NCBI GenBank assembly: GCA_003999685.1
Contig: CP021229.1
Coordinates: forward strand, 496,001 to 560,000
Source of the DNA: Taiwanofungus camphoratus
Lineage: Eukaryota > Basidiomycota > Agaricomycetes > Polyporales > Taiwanofungaceae
DNA length: 64,000 nt
Reading direction: 5' to 3'
Shown here: positions 24,805-37,777 of the stretch, one piece after another
How positions within the stretch are numbered: position 1 is the stretch's first letter
Layout of the letters: each line of letters opens with the position of its first letter
Notes under the pieces: model-generated
Databases searched by the model: none
Told to the model about the DNA's origin: nothing
The model's input: the letters and a program-made list of their open reading frames with translations, nothing else
Translations under genes and position numbers: made by a program

Positions 24805-27399
24805 ATGTTGTGCATCACTGGCTGTCTCATCGGACTGATATCTGGTCTCGTTGCGGGGGTAGCTGCCAACTTATCTCCCCGCGTTGTCCACGAGTCCCGC
24901 AGCGCACCTCCGGGCTGGAATCCCATCCGACGCGCGGAGCCCAGCACAGTTCTTCCACTTCGAATCGGTCTCGCGCAGTCCAATCTATCCAATATCGAGA
25001 CTTATTTACTCGACGTGTCTCACCCCGAATCACCCAACTATGGCAAACATTGGACTCCCACACAAGTGGCGCAGACATTCCGACCATCGATCGAATCTGT
25101 CGACGTTGTACGGGAATGGCTGATCGAGAGCGGACTGGAAGCGCCCAGGATCAAGCTGACTGCGAGCGGCGGATGGTTACAGGCGAATGTGACGATTGAG
25201 GAGGCTGAACGTCTACTGGGCACGGAATATCACGTTTACCAGTACGGCGAGGCAGGCAATGAGAGTAAGGAGCACATCGCATGCAAGGATAGGTACCACT
25301 TGCCAGAGCATGTCTCGAAACATGTGGATCTTGTGATGCCTACTTTACATTACGCCGTCGAAGTTAGGAGGAATCCCTCGGAGCCGGAAAAGCGGAGTGG
25401 TACCGGTTACAAGAACATCGGACAACCTGGTAATGGAGGGGTCAGCCCCAAGAGCCTTGGAAGAATTGAGGTAGGGTCTGTTGAGATCGATTTGAGTAGC
25501 TTTACTGATCGATGCCTCACGGTTTCTCAACTTCTAGACTATTTTAAACGAGCTCCAAGACTGTGATGTCCAGATCACTCCAGATTGCATTCGCGCTCTG
25601 TACAATTTTGTTTATACGCCGGTAGTTCCGGACAGGAATTCCATCGGTATCGGTACGCACCATTTGCTTCGATGCTCCTTGAGCATTAAATCCTAATCTA
25701 TGCTGTGCTATCAGTCGAGTATACGCCAGTAGCGTACTTAGCATCCGACCTGGACTTATTTTTCCAGAACTTCTCAGAAATCCAGGTTGGCCAGCGGCCG
25801 AACTTGATCAGTATCGATGGCGGTAAGTGTGATCTTCTGCTATTCCTGGATTGGCCCATTGCCTTCTATGGAATCCGAAATACCACTATAGCAACTGGCT
25901 ATGATAGGCATAAATGTTCTTAGTTCTAACGTAATCATAGGCTACGACCAGACAGAGTATCAGGATTTCGGATACAATGGAGAGGCAGATCTCGACCTGC
26001 AGTACGCCATGGCATTGGTAGGTCCAACCCAACCTGTCACTTTGTATCAGGCTGGAGACGATGTCGAGGGTGAGTCTTGCAGCCTGCCTGTCTACAATTT
26101 ATCGGCTGTATTATAGTTGACCTCAATTCTTCATGGTAACTGCGTGCATCCTTAGGGGCTTCGTTCGGCAACTTCCTTGACGCTCTCGATGGTTCTTATT
26201 GTACGTATGACGGTGGCGACAGCAATATTTTCGACGCGGTTTATCCCGATCCGTACGGCGGCTATCAAGGTGCTGGGACGATCTCTTCGCCCAGCTTGGT
26301 ATCCACTGATATACCGAATGTGGTGTCATATTTACTTCATCTCATTCAGGCAAGGAAGACTGTGGTACTGCCCCTCTTTCGAATGTCATTTCTACCTCAT
26401 ATTCGTACACCGAGGCCGAGCTTGGACCTGCATATACCGAGAGACAATGTGCCGAGTATGCTAAGGTCTGTTTTGTTTTATACTTATGCCGTGATGCATT
26501 CAACAATGAGTATTTCTATTGCAGCTCGGCCTCATGGGTGTGACGTTCCTCTTCTCCTCCGGTGACTCTGGTGTCGCAGGCAACGGAATCTGTCTTGACT
26601 CCAACGGCTATGAAGACCCCTATGGTGAAGTATTCAATCCAACCTTCCCTGGGACCTGTCCATACATCACTAGTGTTGGTGCAACGCAGATCCAATCTGG
26701 CGCTTCGGTATGTACATGCCGTCTTCACCGTACTGCAGCTGACATGGCATCGCTCTCGCTACATGTTCGTCTGGGTAGGTTTATGACCCAGAGACCGCGT
26801 GCGAGGAGGAAATCTACTCAGGCGGAGGGTTCTCAAACGTGTTCTCGATCCCCTTTTATCAGAAGGGGGCGGTTGAGAACTACCTTACCAAATATCCTCC
26901 TCCTTATGCTTCTAATATTTTCAACTCTTCCGGCCGTGCTTACCCGGACATTGCTGCAAACGGGTGCGCTTATCATTCCTACTAACATGGTAAGAACATT
27001 GACGTAAGTCTCAACAGCTTGAACTATGTCGTTGCTGTGGATGGCTACTTTGAGCTCGTTGCTGGTACCTCTTGCTCTTCGCCCGTTTCCGCTGCTATAC
27101 TTTCTGCAGTCAATGATGCGCGGATCGCCGTCGGCAAGTCGCCCATCGGATTCATCAATCCCGCGGTACGTTGGTTTCGTCATTGAACCCGCAATGCTGT
27201 CTTAATATTCGTGACTCCATTCAATGCCATGCAGATCTATACACCAGCATTTTCTGAGGCGTTTAACGACATCACGACAGGCAATAACCCTGGCTGCGAT
27301 ACCAATGGGTTCTTAGCGGAACCCGGTTGGGACCCTGTTACCGGTCTTGGCACTCCCAATTTTTCCAAGCTCCTCGCCCTCTGGTTACTGCTACCGTGA
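24805..27399 (+). CDS. Secreted sedolisin (S53 serine-carboxyl peptidase, tripeptidyl-peptidase type)
   Basis: A multi-exon gene starting at the ATG at 24805; the upstream frame begins with GTG at 24778. The N-terminus is a signal peptide (MLCITGCLIGLISGLVAG). Residues to about 190 form the S53 activation prodomain (IETYLLDVSHPESPNYGKHW). Later exons carry the peptidase: GEADLDLQY near 25980 supplies the catalytic Glu and Asp, AYPDIAANG near 26940 the oxyanion Asp, and AGTSCSSP near 27065 the catalytic Ser. The calcium-site pattern FNDITTGNN...GWDPVTGLGTP is near the C-terminus. The first intron runs 25471-25537; several more short ones follow. The enzyme should remove tripeptides or cut proteins outside the cell at acid pH. 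The gene looks intact, but the exact exon chain needs transcript data. Confidence 0.85.
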
Positions 27400-28908
27400 G
27401 TAAAATAAGGACGTAATCGATACTAGAAGACTTCTGTATCAATGTCGTGATTCATGACGGGAGATGCAAATTGCAACCAGACATCTATCTAGGACTTAAG
27501 ACATTCGGCAGTGTAGTATCGTTTGGGACTGGATGGTCGCTTTGTCTACATTGCTCTTCAGGGTAGCTTTTACGAATCCATTGCTATGACTTCACGGGAA
27601 GAGCAAAACTTTGGGCCGACCATGAATAACTTTGCAACCACTCAACGTTTTGACCTTGGAATTTCTCTAGGACTATTAGCTAGGTGACTGTCTACCTCAA
27701 TTGTGTAGAGGTGTTTGTGAGAATAATTCCAAGACGAAAAGTGCATTTTGGAAGTGTAATTTACAAGTCCCTATGCCCGAAAATTCAGCTCCGAGCTGTT
27801 CCATGTCTGGCTCTCACGACGGCTCATGTACATCTCGTAAATTGGCTACATTGTATATTTTGACGCCAAAGCTCGATGGACTTTTAGAATACTATGGTAT
27901 CTGTCTAGACCAAGTTTTATGAGGTTTCCCCTTCTTTGGCTACTATATCACCGAGCCTCACGTCATTACCTCAGTGGGCTTTGCCATGCATACGGCTGCG
28001 CTACCGACTGATGACTCCTTACTGTGAGGCGCGACAATGCGTCGCGTCCTGACGAGTTCAAGTATGCGTAATTCGATCGCCGGGAACCGTTGCGCAATGT
28101 TGACCTCTGGACGACAATGCTTCCAGTATCCCATTGCATTGGGAAAGGAAGATCAACAACCCAACAACAGCAGCTAATTGTTGCGGAACGCCCTTCAGCC
28201 TGATGGTACAAGCGTGGATTTTGCACTTAAAAGAGGCTATATGGATAGAAGAATTGGCCGTTCCAGAGGGTGATCACTGCCAAAGTCTCGTCAGTTAGGC
28301 AGGGTCAACTATCAACAGTGCCTAGATCAGGAATGGAGCCGGGGTACAACCACCGGTGTTAGCTAAAACAGAAGGCGCAAACCGCCTCCAACTGATGAAA
28401 GACAGCCTGGAGCAGGGTAGAAGGTGCGTCGAAGCGAGAGTTCTAACACGAGTAAGACCTTCAGATGCAACTCTACTATCACCATTCTTATCCATCGATG
28501 TTGTCTCTCCCTGCCGTTACGCATTTGCACATATCGTATCCATTCCGATCATGACTTCGATGGGCATGCTATTGTACGTGATATGTTTATACTTAAAATA
28601 CGTCCTTGGATTGACAGCATTACTCCGTGACTTGTCTGTTATGCAGCGGAGGAACCAAACGGCTGGGAACAACGAGTGTGGTGATTCAATGACGGTAAGT
28701 ACGGTATAGGCCCTGACTGCAACTTAAGCAGACAGGCAAGAAAAGCATTATGAGATAGTCCTAAACCCAGAAAACCATGGTAACAAAGAACAGGCGTGCG
28801 TAACAACATGAGAACAGTGACAGAGTCTCCCACGAACAATATCCGTCAGTCCTGTGTGCTTTTGTCCCCCACGTCAAAGGTCATCCGAACGTTGCGTAGG
28901 ATCACTCT
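27400..28908. other. 1.5 kb without a recognised gene
   Basis: Lies between the convergent 3' ends of the S53 gene (plus) and the Kre9-like gene (minus). The longest frame is 117 codons (28356-28709, plus), from a non-ATG codon with no motif. It presumably includes both 3' untranslated regions. Nothing else seen. Confidence 0.45.
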
Positions 28909-29710
28909 TCAAGCGAACACCAAACCAAGCACAGCACCAAGAACTGCCATGCCGCCAAAAGAGGTGGCAACCTTGCTAGCAGCGCTCTTAGACGTGGTCG
29001 CAGACGGCGCAGAGGAAGAACTGGATCCTGAAGAGCCGCTGCTGCTGCTGGGGGTGGCGGAGGCGGTAGCAGTGGGTGTGGCGGAGGACGGGGGATAAGC
29101 AGCACCGAGTGCCTTGATCTCGAAAGGTTGAGTGGTTGCGTAGATCTAGGTGAGACCAAGTCATCAGATCGGAATGATATTTACAGACACAAACCGATCG
29201 AAGGCAAAAACAGGCAGTGCAAACACTCACGTCCGAATTGTTCAGAGGGTTCGCGAACATGAGCGTGTAGCCAGAAGCAGCGGGCTGGCTAATTTGGTGC
29301 TGAGAGATAGTCTCCGAGCAGTCATAATTCGGCTGTTGGGCAACGATTGCCAAAGATGACGCGAGGACACTCGGGTTCGAGTTTGCTATCCTGCGGTACA
29401 TAGCATAACAATAAGTGCAAACATTAAAAATCACTAAATATGATAGACTCACAGGATGGTGAAATTTGAGTACGGCGACGTTTCGCAAGTCCACAAAACA
29501 GTGTTATCAGACTGAGCAACTGCAAAAGGCAGACATAATTATTCCTTGACCAGTCTTAACAACCAAAGCGACAGAAGTAGTGGCGATAAGAATGATAGAT
29601 AACATACCCCACCACAAATTGGGCCCACCAGGGCTCACAATTTGGAGCTGAGCAGCGGCACTGCTCACGAAGGCAAGAAGAGTAGCGGTCAAGGCCGTGC
29701 GAGCGAACAT
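28909..29710 (-). CDS. GPI-anchored Ser/Thr-rich Kre9/Knh1-like cell-surface protein
   Basis: Four exons on the minus strand from the ATG at 29710 to the TGA at 28909-28911. Exon 1 encodes a signal peptide (MFARTALTATLLAFVSSAAA) and the start of the mature domain, LQIVSPGGPNLWW. After introns the chain continues VAQSDNTVLWTC and SPYSNFTIL, then IANSNPSVLASSLAIV with QPNYDCSETIS, then GYTLMFANPLNNSD and IYATTQPFEIK. This order is that of the fungal Kre9/Knh1-like N-terminal domain family. A Ser/Thr/Ala linker of about 35 residues and a hydrophobic tail (SFGGMAVLGAVLGLVFA) suggest a GPI anchor. The likely location is cell wall or outer membrane face; a role in wall glucan assembly is inferred from the family. 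The introns at 29600, 29450 and 29230 have good GT..AG ends. Confidence 0.8.
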
Positions 29711-31121
29711 CGTTTTGCGCCGGAGGTTGCAGCAGGGGACAAGGACGAGGATGTCTGCTGAGACGCACACGCGTAGAACTCGCCAGAAGGCAACCGTCGG
29801 AGTCCAAACACTCCCACGGCTGCTGCCGACTTGATTGCTTCCATCCGTGGCACGTGTACCTTGTTTACCTCGCTAACGAGACTTGCAGGGCTTCAAGATA
29901 TCGCTTTCCAAGTCGCATTCCACTTATATTGGACTTCGTCACCGTGCTAGGACAATGGTCCTCCTAATGCAGACGGCGCCACACCGTGCAAAACTCCATA
30001 GTGTCACGAATGCGACCCTGGAACCCATTTGCCCATTGCCATCAGGCTGTGACATGATCCATAAACAGAGTATGGACCTTCCTGAATCGAGCCGCGTCGG
30101 AACATTTGTCAAAGTGCGATGTAGCATCAGTAGCTGGTGAGCCAGTTCTTTTGCCTGGAGTCGTCATGAAACAGGCTGTATAAGTTGGACTCAAACGATG
30201 GCTAACGGAAATGAAGCGGCGGAGACAGGTTATTGACCTCAGGTGTTAAGGTCTTGCCGAGCAAAGCCAAGACAACCAGTTGCAGCCTCTCGGACGTTCC
30301 CTTGTGTGCTGGGGGAAGATACTTAAAACGATGTATAGAAACTTTGGTAACCTTATAACGCCCACTGCTGACGCCAGAAACTTCTGCAAATGTGATCTGC
30401 AGCGCAGCATGTAATCATTTGTGACTTGAGTCCGCTTTCGGTCATTCATCCTCGGTCAGCGTCTACTGTGCGACTGATTCTAGTTCCCGAGGTGCTTATT
30501 CAGATATCCATGATTATGATCTCTCCACCTTTTGTCTCGCGGACTATGCCCTACCTGCTCGAAGTACTAGATCTCGGATTGCGTACATGATGCGCTCACA
30601 GGGTCAGGACCGATCCTCATATTCGGAGCATGACGAATTGCTCTTGGTAATTCCATCGCCAGTTACCACTTGATGACATGTCAATGTGTCTGTTATGGCG
30701 ACCGCCGGCCTGCAAATGTTGTCAGGGCATTGCACTACGAGACAGTTTGACGCTCATATACACGCCAGGTCCGCAGTCGTTACGCGGGAAGCCCCTGAGC
30801 AAGAGCCTGCTTCTGAATATGAATACGGTCCTGCTTCCGGGAAGTTGACGTCTACTGATGCCTATGACCGAGTTTCCTGCTTTTGAGTTCTGTCACTCCC
30901 GGCGCTCTGTTGATGAACTCGCATTGCCTCAGCGGCGAGGTGTCTTGATACTGGAGGCCTAATTCGTGTTTTCCTCGTTCACGTGTCTACCTGTAGTTGT
31001 TTGTGTGCTATGAAGTGGTGAGTACTTCCGGATCCTGGTTAGCAACCGGTCCATTAACACCAACACGTGTTACAGGCGTTGATAAGACTGAAGTGCCGCA
31101 TATCTCGCATACACAACCTAC
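29711..31121. other. 1.4 kb without a recognised gene
   Basis: Lies between the divergent 5' ends of the Kre9-like gene and the RBR gene, so it should contain both promoters. Frames of 60-85 codons on both strands show no motif. No clear TATA box was chosen. Confidence 0.45.
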
Positions 31122-32836
31122 ATGACTTCTGAGGCCGGCCCCTCTCGATTGTCCCTTTGCCGTCCACTACCTGCCCTCGAGAATTCTAGTGTCAGTATCG
31201 AAGAATGGCTTGACGGCGTTTATAAGTCCCACGATCTGGATGGGGCTAAACTCCCTCAGTATCAAGAGACTCTTTCCATAGACCCAGAGGTGTCGTCAGA
31301 GCTATCCGACATAGAGGTTGTAACTGTTACTGCATCTAACGATGACGACGACCCACTTGATTGGTCATACCTGGCACGTCGTCATCGGCCTCAGAGGGCG
31401 CTCGTCAGCTTGCCCAGTCAACCTCTATGGCTATCGAGACGGTCAGTATTGGTGTTCTCTTCGTAGTTACTGAGCCCCTTAGCTCACGTCACGACAGCCT
31501 TGGGATAGGTACCAAGAGGTCGCTATACACAGTCCCAGCTGCCTCTGAGAAATTAGCTGCTCGGGGTTTCTGCCGCAGGCTAATGGACACTCTGATATCG
31601 AAGATCTCAGCATCACGAGCTAAGACTACTTGTGATGAGTGAGCATGTTTAGTTCTTGTTCGATACGCATCCTTCTCTGTTGACGATTGACCACCCGCAC
31701 TGGTTCACAGTGAACACAATCACAGCTGCGTAATATGTCAGAGCAAAATCAGCAAGACTGAAATCCTTACACCCTGTGGGCACTACTACGATGTCTCATG
31801 CCTGGTGGGCCTCGTCGAGGCATCTACCCGTGATGAATCACTCTTCCCGCCTCGATGCTGCCGGCAGCACATACCGGAGACTTTGTTCAAACGTCATATG
31901 ACCCCGGATCTCGCCGCCTTGTTCACCGAGAAAAGCGCTGAGTTTGGAACCGTCAGGCGTGTATACTGCGCCAATCCGGCCTGCAGCCGTTTCCTTGGGG
32001 CCCGAACCTCAGGACTTGGTTATAGTATATACACCTGTCCCTCGCCATCGTGTGCCCTGCCCACCTGCAGCCGATGCAGGACCGCTGTCAATTCGCCTGC
32101 CTCACACAGATGCAAGCATGACAGCAGCCACAAGGCGGTCCTCGAGCTGGCGCAGCGGAAGGGGTGGTCTCGCTGTCCCGCCTGCGATCAGATGATCGAG
32201 CTGCAGAGTGGATGCTTTCACATGACATGCGTGTGTTCGATGCAATTCTGCTACCTGTGTCGTGCACCGTGGAAGACTTGTGCCTGTGCACGCTGGGAGG
32301 AAGTGGAGCTGCGGCAATGGAACGGTCCTCCAGAACGCACGGCTCCTCGTATCCCGACGGATTGGAATGATCCCGCACGCTTCGGGGGCACGCACGCTGT
32401 CCGGAATACATGGCGAAGGTCAATGCGAGAGCAGTTTGATCTCTCTGCTATCCCAGCTCGGCCAGTTCACCATCTTCCCATGCCGTGTACAGGGCCAAAT
32501 TCGAGTACTCCGACGCAGATCATCCAGAAGCACATGTTTGGTTCATCCATACAGAGGCGTCGTCGCTCCGGGATCCGCTCAAAGATCCAAGTCTACAGTG
32601 ATATCGTAGCAACGGTTGAGCGTACTGCTGAAGTTGATGATCATCGAACAATAGAGCACAAGCATGCGACCGAGGGCCTCGAAGACGAGCAATCTTCATC
32701 CGTCTCAAGTTTTCAGCGACAGCCTTGGGATGGAGGCCTAGTTGATGATGACATTTTGATCCGCGGATTGCTGGCCCAGAAACGTCGACGACATCGTCAA
32801 GTCTCGCTTTCGACCTTCGCTTTTACTCTCTCTTGA
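31122..32836 (+). CDS. RBR (RING-IBR-RING) E3 ubiquitin ligase, paralogue 1
   Basis: Three exons, 31122-31441, 31483-31638 and 31711-32836, join in frame into 533 residues. Both introns (41 and 72 nt) have GT..AG ends. The N-terminal 180 residues are low in motifs. RING1 follows: CVIC, then TPCGHYYDVSC, then FPPRCC. IBR is RVYCANPACSRFLG with CPSPSC and CSRC. RING2 is CPACDQMIELQSGCFHMTC with FCYLCRAPWKTC. RBR ligases pass ubiquitin through a catalytic cysteine in RING2 before substrate transfer. The family is expanded in mushrooms; substrates are unknown. The last 140 residues are basic and disordered. It lacks the C-terminal CxxC ribbon found in paralogue 2 (54790-56851). Confidence 0.8.
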
Positions 32837-33376
32837 GCAGTGTATTAGATCGCGATTATCGCGCCTCCCTTCTCTCAACTTTTCTGAAACAATGTCGAAT
32901 TTAGCTTGAAGAACCCGAGCCGGCTGGGCCGGTTGTGTCTGACCGCACCATTCACTATATTTGAGACTACTTTTTTTTCAATCAAATGCCCTGCTAGTTT
33001 CTATTATCGTAAATGCCACACTATTTACATGTCGAGGACTCGGAGATGCCTTCCCACACGTCGTAATCAGCCTTCTTACTACGTCTCAGGATGGATTTTC
33101 ACCATCTAGACTGGGTGTTGTCCGGCTCCGCTAACAGAATTTCACAGAGTGGAATGTTTCAGATGGGTGTTTAGGATGATGCGACTGATCCCGTCGTCTG
33201 GACGTGATACGCTATCAAGTCATGATATTTTGTCTGCGGATGTCTGTTAGAGTCTTGCAATCTAGACAGTTCCGTTCAATGCTCACCAAACAGCCTTGAT
33301 CGTGTTTACGGACTATTTATCCATTGTCTGTATCAATTTTTATCTAGGATCCAGAAATTCTGACACTGATTCTTTC
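32837..33376. other. 540 bp between the RBR gene and the LINE
   Basis: Probably the 3' untranslated region of the RBR gene followed by intergenic DNA up to the LINE target site. No motif or gene seen. Confidence 0.5.
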
Positions 33377-33390
33377 GACTAGGTTCGACT
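33377..33390. repeat. LINE target site duplication, left copy
   Basis: GACTAGGTTCGACT, repeated exactly at 54679-54692 directly after the poly(A) tail. This fixes both ends of the LINE. Confidence 0.95.
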
Positions 33391-33451
33391 CACCGCTTCT
33401 TGAACCAGTACCACCACCATCTCCATTAGGCGCCCTAGCTTAGTCGTCGAA

Positions 33452-34365
33452 ATGGCTCCTGCTTTCACTCCCACTGCTCACCCAACTGGCTCCCATCATA
33501 CCGCTGGTGACTCTCCAGTCACTGGGACGCCCTCGACTGGCTTGCCGTCTTTGAGGGTGTCCGGCGGTACACCTTCAGGGCGACCTGCCCCATATCCTGC
33601 GCCTGATGCACGGGGATCCCAAACCCAAGCCCAAGTAGAGGCCCTACGGCTAGCCTGTGGAGCTTTCTTTGAGATGGAGATGATCCCAGAGTCGTCTCCA
33701 CCTCCCTCATCTGCTGCAGCGACTTTCATGCCAACTCAGCCTTTCATGCCCACCCCCACACCAGAGGTGAGCAACCCCCAGAGGGACATCGAGGACAACA
33801 TGTTTATCGATTTCCCACAGGGGGGGCCTGCACTGCATGTCTCGGCTTTACCCGAGGCCACGATGTATGCAACGGCCCCCAAAGTACAGGTCTTCCAAGG
33901 CACCTGTTCGTCACAAGATGAGACTCCAGACTCCCTGTTAGCGGCCATCAGGGAATCGCTGCAACACATCTCGTACACACTGCACGTCGACCAGGATGCG
34001 TATTCACGTATCATACGGAGGGATGTAAACAAGTACCACGCTGAGGCCTACGGACTTGAGTGGAGGGACATGGCACAAGCTGCTCTGCAAGTGGCCAATC
34101 AAATGGTCACATTGATAGGAGCGGAACATATCGCGGATCTTAACGGGATCGGGCATTTGGCTACCCGTGTACGCGAACTGGTCGACATTAGGGCGGAACT
34201 TGAAGCCACTATTGCCGAACAACGTAGCACCATCGGCGAAATGTCGAAGGCGCTTACATCGGTTCTCCCCAAACCATCTGACCAATGGTTTGAAGGAGCA
34301 CGCACAACGCTTGGGGCAATTGCAACCTCGACCACCAACGATAGCGGCAAGCTAATCCAAGCCGT
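33452..34365 (+). pseudogene. LINE ORF1, 5' part (interrupted by solo LTR)
   Basis: Begins with ATG at 33452. The first 110 residues are rich in P, T and S; a more ordered part follows, including helical stretches near IRESLQHISYTLHVD and a possible coiled coil around VRELVDIRAELEATIAEQRS. The reading frame runs into the LTR at 34366, where a chance stop gives a 308-codon ORF. Removing 34366-36040 and one CCGT rejoins the frame exactly with 36045, giving 874 residues in all. ORF1 proteins of such LINEs bind RNA and package the element. Confidence 0.85.
34362..34365. repeat. 4-bp target duplication CCGT, left of the solo LTR
   Basis: CCGT here and at 36041-36044. Removing one copy together with the LTR restores the ORF1 frame. 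Confidence 0.9.
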
Positions 34366-36040
34366 TGATACGACCTAGGGGACCCTGGTACCTAGGGAGT
34401 GCTCCGCAACGTGGCTGGGGGTAGTGTGATAACTGTGCGGGTGTGAGGGTAGGAGCTACAACCTGTATGATACCGGGAAACCTGTATGTCTTGTTTTTGT
34501 AAGTAGGGGAGTAAGGGGTCAAGGGTCCTGCACAACAGGATCTTGTTCCTAAGTGCTATACTATCCCTAAGGCCTTGCGAGGCCCTCCGAAGTACGCGAA
34601 GTCCTTCGAGATTCTGCGAAGTCCTTCGAAGTTTTAGCTAAATCGCGCGAGCTGACTTCGTAGGCTGTATAGAGTTAGGGAGCAATAAGCCAATGGACTA
34701 TAATTTCTACTAAGCGGCAGAGGGTACGAGACTGCTGTGAAGTCCTTTTAGCTAGAGTTAGCTAAAGGGTATAAGGCTTAGGAGTTTGTTAGAGCGAAGT
34801 GGGCGAGGTTTGGCTAGCGTAGGAGACCTGTAGGAGAGGTCAGAGAGTTCGAGGGCGTAGGGAGATGTACTATAGCCTGTAACTAAGGCTATGGGCGAGT
34901 CGTAGGGCTATTCGTAGGACGTAGGGATAACGCAACGTGAGCCTAAGGGTATAACTAAGGCGGAGGCCCACCGGATAGGTGCTATAAGAGGTGCTGAAGG
35001 GTGCAAAGTCACGGCGACTTTCGTAGATCGTAGTGCGTAGTTCGGGAAGCGTAGACGTGGTTCGTAGATATATCGCGAGCGTAGACGTAGTTCAAAGGTA
35101 CTGAAATGAAGCTGGGGTGGAGACTTAGGGACCTTAGGACCGTTCCTAAGGTTGTACTCGCGGCGCTTTCCTGAGATCGGAGCTACAGGGGAACTGGTAT
35201 TCCAAAGAGAGAAGCGTGCACTGAGGGGTCTCTCTCGTACATAGTAAACTACCTCTGACTAAATAGGAGAGCGTGAGGTGAACTAATCTTGCGCGAAGCG
35301 ATCCTTACGAGTCCGAAATGTGTACTAAAACGCATGGACTCCGAAGTGAACACGAGGGGGATAGGAACTAATTAGGAACTGAAACAGGGGAACTACGTAC
35401 GGTAGAAAGGTGACCAAGTTCATTCACGAGGGCGGGATGACTATCCGAGAGCAGCCATGCGCCGTGATCACCTATCTTAGTGGGCTAAGAGCGCACGAAG
35501 TCCTTAGCAGCGGGACTTGGCCTAATCGGGGCAGGAGGTGTCCTAAATGGGTGGAGGGTCATATGGGTACGTCCTAGGATGACCTTATGGCATAGGATCG
35601 AGACCCATGGGGGTGCACAAGGCTTCCTAAGTCCAACTTCCGGAACTTCGGACCGTTTCGGAGCCTATCGGAGGTAGCTGCAATCACAAGAGCTAGGAGA
35701 GACTTAGCTAAGACTTCTTAGCTAAGCCCGGGATGAGTGACGTAGTAGATAGGACCTAGATCCAATGGAACAGTATGGGAGGGCCGGCAGTGTCCGATAG
35801 TGGACTTAGCAGGAGTTAGGGACTTCGCGTCTAGCATTCGAAATCTCGTAGCACCTCGTGTGACTTCGCAAGACTTCGTAGGGTGTTAGGAGGGTTTAGG
35901 AAGGAGAGGGGGCGTTAGGAATATTATAGGAACCTATCCCTCCTGTCGTAGGCTGTAGGAGAGTCTTAGAGTGGTCGGTTGGGGGATCAGAAAGCTCCTA
36001 AAATCGCGATTCGGGGCCCAGGAGGCTACGGGACTCATCA
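34366..36040 (-). repeat. Solo LTR A of the Gypsy family, in LINE ORF1
   Basis: 1675 bp, TGATACGACC to GGGACTCATCA, flanked by CCGT duplications. It differs from the LTRs at 40955 and 51424 by scattered substitutions and by about 67 bp extra near 34660-34740, so it belongs to another subfamily and is not a product of the neighbouring Gypsy element. It is not CpG-depleted, so fairly young. No internal region remains, as expected after recombination between two LTRs. It contains the CCTTAGGA hairpin and the paired CTTAGCTAAG palindromes. Confidence 0.9.
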
Positions 36041-36044
36041 CCGT

Positions 36045-37755
36045 CGCTACAAACACTTCCACCCTACGAGCATTGACTAAGAGAGTGGAAGGAATAGCGG
36101 CTGCAGCACCAGGTTACGCTGCTGCTACGGCCTCATCGTCTGCTAAACAGACGCCTAAACAGGTGCGAGTCCAATCGCCACCTAGAGAAGAACCCAAGTC
36201 TGCATCAACGGACAAGGGAAAGAAGCGTGTAGCTCCACCCTCTCCCACAAGGAGCAGGGCGGCTTCGCCCGCAGCGAAAAAGGCGAATATAGGACAAGTC
36301 ATCGACCTTACAGCTGATGATGGTCCCAACTGGGACGATATACGGGGAGCGACAGAGATAGCTCAAATAGCTCCCAATATCTCTTTGTCCGATGCCCTAC
36401 GCATCGCGCAAGGAATGGCTGCTCCTGCCCAAGCACCCTTGCGACAAGGTGAGAGCAGATATACGCGCGACCCCCGCCTCCGCCCCGGATTAGGACGTGG
36501 ACGTGGGATAGGCCCCACGATGATGGCACGGGACACTACCCGTCCCCTCATCACTATCGGCGCTTCCTCGAATGTTCGCCCCCCACCCATTATTAAACAC
36601 GCGACACAGCCAGCCAGGGGAGCAAGCCCCAAGACTGTAATTCTCCGATTCGACCGAGCTCTAGAACTCGGCGATCTCCTAGACCTCGACAGCCTCAAGG
36701 TAGTCGTGCAACAATTATTGGCCGGAGCGGGAAACTCCGTCAATTACCTCGTAAATGCTATCGTGCCACCTGGAAACGGGGAGGTACATCTGGTATGCAG
36801 TGAACGCCCCACCACAACGGAATTGGGCGCTCTTAGAGCTGGCATGGGACGACTAGTCGCCCCCCATGTGGCACCGGATGGAATGAACCCGGTTGGGCTT
36901 TCGCTCGACTGGGCTCATGTCATCACTCAGATGGCAATCAAGGCATTCCCGCTGTACCGGGAAGGGTCGAGGGTTGAATACACAACGCTCGAAGTCTTCC
37001 AAGAACTCGTGCGCAACAACGAATGGGCGGAGGAATTAGTCCTACACCCACATCATTCGCCTAAGGCTAGGTATCAATCGGCCTCAGGCGGCAGTGGCCT
37101 ATTCATATTTGCCATATTCGACACTCGGTCTGGCTCCACAGCCATCCGAATCATGAAAAAACCGGTCCGTCTGTTCGGCAAGACGTACCGTTTACAACCG
37201 TGGACCGAGACATCCGCTGTCCCGCTCTGCCTCCGATGTTGGCGATGGGGTCATATTGCCCCATTATGCCAATCCACTCATGAGTGTTGCGTCAAATGTG
37301 GCGAACCTCATATTTTAGCACTCCACGAAGAAAAAGCTTCATGTTGCGCACAACGCAGGGCTGCAATGTCGGTAACAACGATAGCATGCCCACCGGAACA
37401 CGCTAGCTGCCCTAATTGTGGCAAATCTGGCGATGATGGACACCAAGCTGACTCGCCCAAGTGCCAGTGGGCGAAGAAGCGACGTGACCAACAATGGCAT
37501 AAGGCCCACCCGCCGGTGGTATCTGTTGCCAAAGGAAGGGCGGCAGCGGCTAAAGCTGCCACCAGAGGAAAGTTGCGTGGCCTTTCTGAAAAGGCACGAG
37601 GCAAACAACCTGCTCGACCTGGACCCTCGGGCGAGTCATTTGAGATCACGGACCCTTCTGATGGAGAAGGCGTATCTGGTCATGAAAGCGGGGAGATCCA
37701 TTCTAGCGATTCGAGCACGCCTAGGCCTCGAGGAGCTGGAGGATCTACCGCATAA
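36045..37755 (+). pseudogene. LINE ORF1, 3' part with zinc knuckles
   Basis: Continues ORF1 after the solo LTR and ends with TAA at 37753-37755. A basic, disordered stretch comes first. A folded central domain follows, from about TVILRFDRALELGDLL to GKTYRLQPWTE. Then come three cysteine/histidine knuckles: CLRCWRWGHIAPLC, CVKCGEPHILALH with C, and CPNCGKSGDDGH with C. The tail is basic then acidic. This is the gag-like RNA-binding protein layout of I- and Tad-type LINEs. No stop codon breaks this part. The stop is 22 bp before the ORF2 ATG, which suggests reinitiation or a similar coupling. Confidence 0.85.
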
Positions 37756-37777
37756 GTGGACAATATTATAGTTGCCT

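Noticed and set aside
36363-36743. Minus-strand frames within LINE ORF1
   Set aside because: Shadows of the plus-strand ORF1, with no motif of their own.
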